Source: CAZEYI01 sp964422855 (GTDB lineage Bacteria; Patescibacteriota; Gracilibacteria; Absconditabacterales; Absconditicoccaceae). From it: a stretch of 42,469 bases of DNA. The stretch is from positions 1 to 42,469 of the forward strand of contig CAYRCS010000003.1 of assembly GCA_964422855.1 (NCBI GenBank), in the 5' to 3' direction. Below, in pieces: positions 27,928 through 36,356 of the stretch (position 1 is the first letter of the stretch; every line of letters starts with the position of its first letter). The position numbers and the translations under genes are program-made. The notes beneath the pieces are model-generated. The model did no database searches. It saw only the letters and a program-made list of their open reading frames with translations, and was not told the DNA's origin.

Positions 27928-29682
27928 CTATTTCTTATCTTCGTGTTTGCGCATATAGTTATCCCACATATGTTTGGCTACACCATCTAACGCTAGGATG
28001 GTAGCTAAATTTCACGCTTCTATGACGCGACCTTTTTCGATGACATAAATCATATCAAACATATAGAGCATATGTAATCTGTGTACAGAAGCGATAATTG
28101 TCTTGTCTGCAAAGGAGTGAAAAAGCGACTCATAAATATGCTTCTCTCCGAGAGCATCTACAGAACTTGTCGCTTCATCAAGCAAGAGGATATCACTATC
28201 TTTTCCAAGAAACAAACCGCGCGCAAGTGCTAACCTTTGTTTTTGTCATCACGAAAGGTTGACTCATTTTTCTTTGATATCACTATCCAAGCCACGAGGG
28301 AGATCGTGAAGGACAGTATCGAACGCAGCTATTTTTATGTACTTTCCCAGTGCCGTGTCATCTACTTCTGTTCCCATCGTGATATTATATCTGATGCTAT
28401 GTTCAAAAATCTCAGGATCCTGTGGGATAAGCGATACGATATCGTGCAACACAGCAAGTGAATTATAGTGCGTACCATCAATCATCAAGGAAACGGCATC
28501 TTCAATATACAATCATCTCAACAAAGCCAAGAGCGTACTCTTGCCATCGCCGCTCGATCAAACCAATGCTATCTTTTGTCCTCTATAAATATCCAAGGAC
28601 ATATTTTTGATAACTTTTTTATTGGTGGCGTAGGAGAAAGAAAGATCTTGTATGGCAATGTGATGCCAGTGGTGGAGTTCTCCTTTTTCTTTTTGTGCAG
28701 CAAGCACGTTGTAGGCAGAGAGGATGTGTTCTACTGTTTGGAAGTTGGTTTTGTTAACTACAAGCTCGGAATACTGTCCGGCAAATTGATAAAATGATTC
28801 ACTCAGTCTTTGGATGTATTGGTAAATCATAGCGATAGTACCTACCATAATTGCTGCTCCTATTACCACTTGATTGTAGACGTAAAAGCCAATCGTCACT
28901 GCAGTAATGATGGCCAAGACCATATTCACCGAAAATCGTTTTCGTTCATTGATAACGATATATTTGTTGAAGGGTGGGCGAACTACTTCTATTTTTTTAG
29001 CCAAAACTTTTTCTACCATAGCCTCACACCTCAGGGTAATAATGGTTTTAATGTTTGAAAGATAGTCGAACAATGTGCTCCCCACTTTGTGCCAAGCTCT
29101 GTTTTGTTGTCTTTGTAAGGGAACAATAATTTGGTCGAACTTCCATACAATGACAAAGGTACCGAAACCCACTACGCATATGATCGATCATCACAATGGC
29201 CAGATCCGTACCAGCATCGCTATAGAAGTCACAAAACGCATGACGGTAGTGATGTACATGAAGTTACTTCCTGAGAAATCGCGGAGCGCATCATTTGCTC
29301 TGCTGAATTGATCAATAGTCTCTCCCGAATGATGGTCATTATGTCGAGAAAGAGGAAGTGAAGTCGTATAATGAAAGATAGTTTCTTTAAATGATTTGTT
29401 GACTTGGAATTTTGTCTTCTCCTCTCGTACACGAGCCGTACCATGGAACATCCGCATCACTAAGGGGATGAGTCATAGTATAATAAGTATCACGATAACA
29501 TCGTGGAGTAATTGATCTCCTCCGGCTTGGAGTGTGTTAATAAGTTTACCGACAAAATATGGTTCAAGCATAACGACAGTATTTGCACATAGAAAAAAGA
29601 AGACAAAAAGAACGACCATGTGTTTTTTTTCGACATATCTTCGATACTGTTTGAAGAGGTATATGTAAGGATTATTTATCAT
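27928..29682 (-). CDS. ABC exporter, fused membrane and ATPase domains
   Basis: 584 aa, half-transporter type that works as a dimer. Residues up to about 320 form the six-segment membrane domain. The ATPase has ALV-(TGA)-SSGDGKSTL, where the first Walker A Gly is TGA, and LIPQDPEIFEHSIRYNI (Q loop). The signature is VNLS-(TGA)-(TGA)-QKQRLALAR, so both Gly of LSGGQ are TGA. DILLLDEATSSVD and an SVHRL H-loop follow. Nine TGA codons divide it into five pieces under the standard code. Substrate is unknown; relatives export lipids, peptides or drugs. Confidence 0.93.
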
Positions 29683-29706
29683 ACTAGGGGGAACATAATG
29701 TAAATA

Positions 29707-30912
29707 TTATACGTTTTCGATCTTCCTACTTACCCATCGACCGACAAATACGAGGATAGACATACTGATCAATGCTCGCTTATATCCCAAGATCTCACCG
29801 CCTAATCACGTAACAATAGATCACCGGATCAATGGTCAGATAAATGTGGCGAAGCGCTCTGCGATGGTAAAATAACTAAATCATCTGGCTGTTAGATGTG
29901 CTGGCACTATCCTGCTAAACAAAGCGCGCGATACGGATCGTGTCGGTCCATAAATGAGTCCAGCCAATACTGACATCACAGCAAGTGCAGCAAATCATTT
30001 GATAAATGCAAAGATAGGGAAGACGACACATCGCGCACCGAGGAGTCGCATGAGTGATTTTTTCAAGCCAATACGATCTGCTAATTTTCCTGTACAAAAT
30101 GCACTGATACTCGCACCGAGCAATATCAATGCAGTCAATAATGACTTCGAGGTATCTGCCACGGCGTGGACTTTTTCTAAGTATAATGGATAATTGTTGG
30201 CGAAGGTAAGCAGTGCGTCGCTGTAGAGAAAGTATCATATCAAAAATGTTACAATAGAACCATAGCCAAATAGTGCCTTCATAGATAATCGAATATTGTG
30301 TACTTTTATACTCATATCTATTTTCCTTACTGGGGCGTTGTATCGCAAGAGCATAGGGAGTGAAAATACCAAGAATAATGCCGCTGCTGGGAGCAGCGTT
30401 CCTGCTCTACTTGCATCCAGAAAAGGTATCGCTCCATTGATGATAGGGATGCTGACCAAGAGTCACATGACCTGTCCAAAAGAATTGACTCCCTGTCCTC
30501 GACCTGAAACTTGTGCGTGGTTTTCGTGTGTAGCCAAGTCATTGAGCATAGGTGTGTAGTAGACGAAACACAGAAGGTAACAGCCCATTGCTACAGCGTA
30601 GAGTATAGTGATGAATATGGTATACTCTGGTGTCCACAGCGTCATGGATCAGACGATAGCAAACAATATCACAGCGACTATCGTTCGAAATCTGAGTCAG
30701 TGAATCTTGTTCGCGCCTTGGTCAACGAGTTTACTCAAGTAAGGAGAGATCAGGATGAAAATACCAGAAGCTGCTATGAGTGAGACATTGTACCAGATCT
30801 CTGCGACTCCTTGATCGATCACTAATCGCTGGGAAAAATAGAAGAGAAAAATAATCATCACCAAAGAGTTTGCAAAATCATAGAGTGCTCGGAGGATGAT
30901 GTTTTTTTTCAT
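29707..30912 (-). CDS. Major facilitator superfamily transporter, UMF1/Atg22-like
   Basis: 401-aa membrane protein with about twelve hydrophobic segments. The N-terminal RALYDFANSLVMI contains the YDFANS signature of the UMF1/Atg22-like group. ADRIGLKKSL is the loop between the halves and YGPTRSVSRALFSRIVP is a second conserved loop. Nine TGA codons are read as Gly, many inside membrane segments. The substrate of this group is unknown in bacteria; the yeast relative exports amino acids from the vacuole. It is 24 bases upstream of the ABC exporter gene, so the two may be co-expressed. Confidence 0.86.
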
Positions 30913-30933
30913 AGAGAACTATGGAAAATAAAC

Positions 30934-30995
30934 TTACGGTCTAATCCTATTTGCGTATCTTGCCTGCCTGCCGGTAGGCAGGGGAATGGAATGGT
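30934..30995 (-). pseudogene. Second, degenerate copy of the 3' end of asnS
   Basis: Immediately after the asnS stop, the same strand again encodes T-I-P-F-P, then a 20-base insertion, then R-Y-A-N-R-I-R-P-stop. Compared with the true asnS end all base differences are synonymous (for example CGT/AGA, AAC/AAT, ATA/ATT, CCA/CCG). The insertion contains the palindrome at 30967-30982 and breaks the frame. It is a remnant with a coding past. Confidence 0.85.
30967..30982. repeat. 16-bp palindrome CCTGCC-GGTA-GGCAGG
   Basis: A perfect six-base stem with a GGTA loop, inside the asnS remnant at a Pro-Arg codon junction. Such short GC-rich palindromes are frequent in candidate-phyla genomes. Its precise placement in a coding remnant suggests an insertion. 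Confidence 0.8.
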
Positions 30996-32282
30996 TTATG
31001 GTCTTATTCTGTTTGCATAACGAGGAAACGGAATCGTTTCCCTGATGTGATGGACTCCACATACTCGGCGGACGATACGTTCCAAGCCGTATCCAAATCC
31101 TGCGTGTGGCACGCCACCGTATTTTCTCGTGTCTAAGTATCGTTCAAATTGATCAACAGGAAGTCCGTGTTCTTTGATCTTGTGGAGCAACTTATCATAG
31201 TCGTCTTCACGTGTTCCTCCTCATATAATTTCACCACATCCTTCGGGTGCGAGCAAGTCAGCGCCCAATACGGTACCAGGATTTTCTGGATCTTCTTTGA
31301 AGTAGAATGCTTTGAATGATGTAGGGAAATTGGTTACGAAAATTGGTTGGTCTATCTTTTCGCAGTATTGCATTTCGATGTCTGAGCCGATGTCGTCGCC
31401 TTGTTTGACATCAAAGCCGAGGGCGATCAATTCGTTAACTCGATCAACATATTTGACACGCTTAAATCCTTTGCTAATTTTTTGTAATGGTGCGATATCG
31501 CGCCCAAGTACTTCCAATTCCTTGCTGTTTTTTTTCAGTACTTCTTGGATGATATAGTACATGAGATCTTCTTGGATCTGCATATTTTCTTCTTGTTGAA
31601 TGAAAGCAATCTCTGCATCCATCATTCGGAATTCATTGAGATGTCTTCTCGTCTTAGACTTCTCTGCACGGAAAACCGGACCAAAATCAAAGACACGACC
31701 AAGCGATGCGATAGCAGGTTCCAAGTACAATTGTCCAGACTGAGACAGATACATTTTTTCACCATTGACGTGCTCTACTTCGTAGAGTTCTGTCGTCCCT
31801 TCACAAGCATTTGGTGTGAATATCGGAGAGTCGATCTTGGTAAAATCATGATCTCTCATCCAGTCGTATGTCGCATGGATCACCGTATCTCTGATGCGTT
31901 GGATAGCTCGTTGACTAGGTGCACGCAAGTGGAGGTGTCTCATATCAAAAAGGAAATCTGGATTGTGTTCTTTTTGTCCAAGTGGATAATCTTTGGTATC
32001 AGTATAGACATGAAAATCTGATACCTGGAGTTCGTATTCTTCTTTCTTTGGGTGCTTGCTTACTGTACCAGTGAGTGACAATGATGACTCGATATTGAGT
32101 CCTGCGAGTCTGGAAAATTTGTCTTCGCCAAGATTTTTGGCTTCAGCAACACATTGGATAAAGCCGCTTCCATCACGGAGTTCTATAAAGGCGATCTTAC
32201 CAGATCCACGAGCGTGTTTGATCCAGCCAGCCAAAGTAATTTCCTTGCCAACATGGTCAGCGCTAATATGAGATATCAACAT
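30996..32282 (-). CDS. asnS: Asparaginyl-tRNA synthetase
   Basis: Class II synthetase, 428 aa. The N-terminal OB-fold anticodon-binding domain (ITLAGWIKHARGSGKIAFIELRDGSG) is followed by motif 2 FRAEKSKTRRHLNEFRMMD. The C-terminal motif 3 is YGLERIVRRVCG, with DTRKYGGVPHAGFGYG before it, which is typical of AsnRS rather than AspRS. One TGA (31218-31220) is Gly in EIIGGTRED. The C-terminus ends IPFPRYANRIRP. It lies 19 bases before the GIY-YIG gene's stop and starts the run of transporters downstream. Confidence 0.96.
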
Positions 32283-32301
32283 AGTAATAATACAATTTAA
32301 A

Positions 32302-33162
32302 TTATTTTCTCAATTGGTCTAATTTATTTCAATTTTTATCTTTTCGTTCCGTTCGTCAATTACTTGGTCTTCATAGAACAACTCATGAAGCCATACTTGG
32401 ACTACTAAATAGATAATCTTTATTGAATACTATATCCTCTCCTTCTATTTTCAACACTCATTCTTGTGTGAGTATATTTCTTTTTTTTCACCAATACTCT
32501 TTATCTACTTCTCCATTAGAGGCAAGAGTTGAACAGCCTGTAGATCATTTCAAAACAAGGAATCATTCCTCCGTATAGTAAGCACACGCTTCGCGACCTT
32601 TTGCTTTTATGTAATACATATCTTTTTGATTTGATATTGCGCTTCAAAGAAGTGGAGTAAAAATAGGCATTCAACTACTAGATATCAGTAGATCAATATA
32701 TTCCAAGAAATCGTCCATTTCTGCAATCTTATGTTCAGCTAGCCTATTATTCCCTGGTGCTGTATTGTTAAATAATTCATACCTCATGGCTTTAGATACC
32801 TTTTCTATACACTTAGATTCTAAAAACTTTATCTCACTTTTTGTAAGTGATTCATTATCTTTAGATATAAAACATACAAACAAATTCCAAAAATCCTTTT
32901 TTTCATCCCTATGGTGTTGGTATAATCTATCTATTATTTTTTCTGCTTCTCATATATATACTAAGTCTTTATTGCTGTTTTCATCTTTACCAAAAAGAAA
33001 ATATATTCACGGCTGTTTGAGTTCCAATCTATCTTTAACAACATCTATTTTAGACCTTGGCACGACAAACATCTTTCAAATCCAAGAGGATATTTGAATA
33101 ATTTTTATTCAGAGAGGATCTCCCTCCAATAAGTATGTAGTTATGGTTTTTGGACTAGCCAT
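32302..33162 (-). CDS. GIY-YIG nuclease-family protein with C-terminal DUF4357
   Basis: 286 aa. The N-terminal segment has SWIGKMFVVPRSK. LKQP-(TGA)-IYFLFGKD holds the GIY and DLVYI-(TGA)-EAE holds the YIG, so both motif glycines are TGA. RLYQHH and FLESKCIEKV contribute the remaining GIY-YIG positions. The C-terminus has the DUF4357 pattern: a segment ending in LVLKGS, LFSSPSMASGVVLGRPSNGR and GNKL. Fourteen of 21 glycines use TGA, which splits the gene into short pieces under the standard code. Substrate and role are unknown; relatives are often found near restriction or defence genes, but nothing here supports that. Confidence 0.85.
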
Positions 33163-33322
33163 CAGAACCTATCTTTAGTAAAGTGTGCCTCAACATCTAC
33201 GCCACTCTAGCAAATCAGCAGTAAATATCTACTGCAAATCGTACAAATCTCCTAAGACAAACAGATTGCTATATTGCAGATTTTGTGTAGACAATAGGAT
33301 ATTTACTTAGACCACAGATATC
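33163..33322. other. Divergent intergenic spacer
   Basis: 160 bases between the GIY-YIG and Nudix genes. It has one small inverted repeat, GCAGTA-AATATC-TACTGC, at 33218-33235, and no clear promoter boxes. I see nothing else in it. Confidence 0.4.
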
Positions 33323-33766
33323 ATGAGAACTCCGCATCTGTATGCAGCAGTCTTTGGTTTGTTTATTAACGATAAGTGAGAAGTACTTTTGCTCAAGAGA
33401 CAAAATACCGGGTATTTTGATGGTGGATATTCCTTGCCTGCCTGACATGTGGAAGATGCAGAACTATGTTCTGCTGCCCTCCAGCACGAGATGCACGAAG
33501 AGATCGGGATTACGGTAACACAGCCAGATCTCAAGCCATTTCATGTCATCCATCGTATTGCCAAGGATAGACAATATTTTGATATTTGATATATCATCAC
33601 CGAGTGGACAGGAGACATACAAAATACCGAACCCGAAAAATGCTCAGCATTAGAATGGTTTGCTTTTGACAACTTGCCAGAAATGATCACCACCGAAGCC
33701 AGGACTTTTGTCGAAGCGTATCGTGATGGAAAGTCTCGATTTTCTGAGATTAATATGAGAGTGTAA
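33323..33766 (+). CDS. Nudix hydrolase
   Basis: 147 aa. LYAAVFGLFINDKGEVLLLKR is followed by YSLPA-(TGA)-HVEDAELCSAALQHEMHEEIG. This is the Nudix box with the first Gly given by TGA and His in place of the Arg that normally precedes the EExxEE part. A C-terminal EWFAFDNLPEM follows. Family members hydrolyse nucleoside diphosphates linked to other groups; the substrate is not predictable. The His for Arg change is unusual, though activity may remain. It is convergent with the GNAT gene, with two bases between their stops. Confidence 0.9.
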
Positions 33767-33768
33767 TA

Positions 33769-34323
33769 TTATTTTACCCATTTTTCACGAATAATTTCAT
33801 ACCAATCGGTGTCTCTTTTTTCAGGAGATATATTTGGATGAAGCATATATTTTTCTCTCATTCCAATATAACGCATACCAACTTTTTGCATAACTTTGGC
33901 AGAAGCAATATTGTCCACATCACAGATACCATAGATGCGCTCTATGTTTGGCATGCTAAATCATAGATCAAGTATCGCGCTAAGCGCTTCGCTCATATAT
34001 CCATTTCTCCAGAAATTTCTGCCCATGACATAACCAAAATTTGCAAATGTTTTGTGTGGTCTAAGCTCTATACTTCACATAAAAACACCATCTTCTTTGC
34101 GAATAATTGCATAGGCGTATACTGTGCCTGCTTCCCATTTTGCTCCTTGTTCTTGCAAAAATTCTCTAGTCTGATCGACATGCGTACGAGGAGTCCAAGA
34201 CATATATTTGCAGACTTCTGGATCTTGTCCATAGGTATCAAAAACAACTTGCGCGTAGTCAGGCGTGAGTTGTTTTAATAGCAAGCGTTCTGTTTGTAAT
34301 TCTGTTTGTAATTCTGTTTGCAT
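33769..34323 (-). CDS. GNAT-family N-acetyltransferase (RimJ/RimL-like)
   Basis: 184 aa. TERLLLKQLTPDYAQ is the typical opening of this group. GSIELRP, GYVMGRNFWRNGYMSEALSAIL (acetyl-CoA binding) and NIASAKVMQKVGMRYIG follow. Two TGA codons are read as Gly, one before SIELRP, one after AILDL. The very N-terminus consists of QTEL repeats from a 12-base tandem repeat. The start codon overlaps the stop of the oxidoreductase gene (TAATG), implying translational coupling. Acceptor unknown. Confidence 0.9.
34288..34320. repeat. 12-bp tandem repeat at the start of the GNAT gene
   Basis: 2.75 units of TTCTGTTTGTAA (minus strand CAAACAGAATTA...). It encodes QTEL QTEL QTE directly after the start Met, so copy-number change would only lengthen or shorten the N-terminus without a frameshift. 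Confidence 0.9.
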
Positions 34324-35069
34324 TATTTTTTTCTGAGTTTTTGGACTAAAGCAATTTGTGCGTCGATCATTTCTTGATACTGAGATGCAATGATTTTTTT
34401 GTCTGTTGCAATTTGTGCTGGAACTAGATCTAGTTTGTCATTGGTATAGTTGCCTGCGGTATATCAGACAAATGGATGCTTAGCAAAACTACAACCCAGA
34501 TGAGCCCAAAAAGACATCATCTGACCTAGCGTTGCCTGGACGCCATCTTGTGCCCCGACAACAATACATCATGCTACTTGGTTTCCCATAAGATCTACAC
34601 CATATACTTCTTTCTGGTTTTCGATGCAGTTGAGTCTTTCGATAAATTTGTAATACAAAGAAGCTGCTGATCATCGACGCAAAGGCGTAGCGATAACAAT
34701 AATATCAGCTCGATCGACGATGAGATTGTAGACGCCTAGAAGTTCGTCTTCTTTTTTGCGTTGAGATAATCGACATGGTCGAGTACAGTAAGTCCCATCG
34801 ATACTGTAATTTGCTTCGCAGTGATCGAAATTGAGCTCGCGGAGCTTGATCACCTTGCTGTCTACATCGTATGTTTTGCTCGCGTAACGAAGGGTGTCCT
34901 GCAATATTTTTTCGCTACTTGGGACTCTGGGTGGATTATCATCCGTATTGATAGTCGAACATGATATGCCCAGGATATTTATCTTTTTTCTTTTGGATGC
35001 ATTGGTTTTGTATGTGGCAGCAAATTGTTGGAGGAGCTTTTGCTGAGCAAGAAATTTTTGTGTAGGCAT
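34323..35069 (-). CDS. Flavodoxin-like NAD(P)H-dependent FMN oxidoreductase
   Basis: 248 aa. NILGISCSTINTDDNPPRVPSSEK resembles the flavin-phosphate loop of the NADPH-dependent FMN reductase family. IVDRADIIVIATPLRRGSAASLYYKFIERL is the second conserved block, with GSAAS from a TGA Gly. GDxC-like NYSIDGTYCTRPC gives three cysteines (C-x9-C-x3-C) of the kind seen in iron-sulfur flavoproteins, so an Fe-S site is possible. Three TGA codons are Gly. It is transcribed before the GNAT gene, overlapping its start. Confidence 0.82.
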
Positions 35070-35146
35070 ATATTATGACAATATATAAATCCCCTACGGT
35101 TTATGGAAAATAATATGATTTACAAGGCACTGCATTTTTGGACAAT

Positions 35147-35187
35147 AAAAAAAAATGCGACCAACGAATACGGGTCGCATTTTTTAA
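35147..35187. terminator. Bidirectional intrinsic terminator
   Basis: AATGCGACC / GGTCGCATT with a ten-base loop, flanked by A9 and T6. It separates the oxidoreductase gene from the small-membrane-protein cluster. Confidence 0.9.
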
Positions 35188-35192
35188 AGCTG

Positions 35193-35528
35193 TTATATGA
35201 GTGATGTGTTTCATCTCTCACGTTTTTGTTGTTCTATATGGGGTCCGGTAATATACCGTGTTCCATATATAACGAAAGCTAGTGCTGCGATACCGAAGCC
35301 AATAATCTTTACATTATCGGGAGTACCAAAGACAATTGTCAGGATACCTCCTGCCATCAAGGCAATAAGTATTCTTTTTGCGATTTCCTCTTTGTTATAT
35401 ACAACAAAGGATACTGATGCTAGAGCGAAGCCAATAATTTTTACGTTATCAGCAGAAGCAAATAGCATCATCATGATACCTATTGCTACCAAAGCAATAA
35501 GTATTCTTTTTGTGTTTTTTTCTGTCAT
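35193..35528 (-). CDS. Small membrane protein made of a tandem duplication
   Basis: 111 aa with four hydrophobic segments. Two halves of about 40 residues share KRILIAL, the -DNVKIIGF- turn and FV(V/I)Y at the same spacing, a clear internal duplication. At the DNA level the words ATAAGTATTCTTTTTG recur. No known domain is recognised. With TGA as Gly the C-terminus extends to RERGNTSLI and stops at TAA 35193; with TGA as stop it would end at 35211. Its ATG overlaps the upstream gene. Confidence 0.72.
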
Positions 35529-35812
35529 ACTACTTGTTTTTGTGTGTTTTGTAATGTAGTTTCTACTGGTTCTTGTTCATCTATATGAGCAAAAGCTTCG
35601 CCTTCGCGATGCTCTTGCATTGCATCAGTGTGGCAACCGCCACTTGATACATGCATAAAGATAAGGGTGGCCCATATGCCTGCGGCTGCAGCAGTATCTT
35701 GTGCTGCGATACCTTCTTTAGCTAGAGCCCACAGAGCCCATGCGGCACATAATACTCCTGCTGCTGTCCAGCAGAATTCTTTGAATGTAATGAGGGGGGA
35801 ATTGTTTTTCAT
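35441..35812 (-). CDS. Small membrane protein with two hydrophobic segments; 3' end uncertain
   Basis: First hydrophobic segment ITFKEFCWTAAGVLCAAWALWAL, then AAAAGIWATLIFMHVSSGG, then an acidic soluble tail. Two ends are possible. TGA at 35525-35527 overlaps the next ATG as ATGA, a common coupling signal. Reading TGA as Gly continues 28 codons to TAA at 35441, overlapping the next gene by 88 bases. As this organism lacks UGA stops elsewhere, I list the longer form. No family is recognised. Confidence 0.55.
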
Positions 35813-35845
35813 AATAACTGATTTGTTTTTTTGTTTGTTTTTTAA

Positions 35846-35935
35846 TTAATTTTTTGTGATACGTATGGCTATAAAGCCAGATAACAACATCATGCCGATC
35901 ACGAACATAATGAATACTGTACTATCATCTACCAT
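35846..35935 (-). CDS. Possible 29-aa single-span membrane peptide
   Basis: MVDDSTVFIMFVIGMMLLSGF then IAIRITKN: a hydrophobic helix with a basic end. It starts inside the last bases of the lipoprotein gene (14-base overlap) and ends in TAA. No homology claim is possible at this length; the overlap and membrane-protein neighbours argue weakly for it. Confidence 0.35.
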   Translation of the reverse strand: MVDDSTVFIMFVIGMMLLSGFIAIRITKN

Positions 35936-36137
35936 GGGTTTGTTTTTCATTTACCCATATCGTGAATCTGTCTAGCCTTTGCTGGAATTTTGGTGAAGAT
36001 ATCCAGCCAGGAAGAGCAAATATTAAGAGACAGTAATACGCTACTGTTGCGATACAGAAGGCGCTAGCCTTTGTATCAACTTGTGTGCAGGAGCTCAGTA
36101 GCAAGCAGGCCGCACAGATTACAATTGTTTTTTGCAT
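35922..36137 (-). CDS. Small lipoprotein
   Basis: 71 aa. MQKTIVICAACLLLSSC is a type II signal peptide with lipobox LSSC (cleaved before Cys17), so the mature protein is probably lipid-anchored. A hydrophobic segment (ATVAYYCLLIFALPGW) follows and a basic soluble end. The gene ends AGA TGA TAG, so the last residue is Gly and TAG stops it. It shows no known domain and is followed by two small membrane genes, perhaps one operon. Confidence 0.65.
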
Positions 36138-36237
36138 TGGTTTGGTTTGTGTTTTTTTGATTTTTTTGTTTTTTGTTTTGCGAAAAATCTCCGGATATAT
36201 GCGCGAAATGCGAAAATTTTCCGAAGAAGCGAAGTAT

Positions 36238-36275
36238 ACAAAAAAGCACATCAATTGCAAGAGCAAAGATGTGCT
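36238..36275 (-). terminator. Intrinsic terminator of the protease operon
   Basis: AGCACATC / GATGTGCT stem with an inner TTGC-AAGA-GCAA hairpin; on the minus strand it is followed by T6 (GTGCTTTTTTG). It lies 80 bases past the protease stop. Confidence 0.8.
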
Positions 36276-36356
36276 ATGGAGACATTTTATAAAAGTGCTT
36301 TAGTTGGAGTTGAGTATTTGGTCTATCTTGAATAGAGGTACTGTAGACTGGCTTGT

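Noticed and set aside
30961..30985. GC-rich palindrome as the asnS terminator
   Set aside because: It has no T-run on the minus strand and interrupts a recognisable coding remnant, so an inserted repeat fits better.
32302..33162. A restriction-modification or defence island around the GIY-YIG gene
   Set aside because: Neighbours are asnS, a Nudix enzyme and a GNAT protein; no methyltransferase, specificity subunit or other defence gene is adjacent.
33434..33452. CCTTGCCTGCCTGA in the Nudix gene as another copy of the CCTGCC palindrome
   Set aside because: Only half the palindrome is present and it encodes the Leu-Pro-Ala-Gly of the Nudix box.
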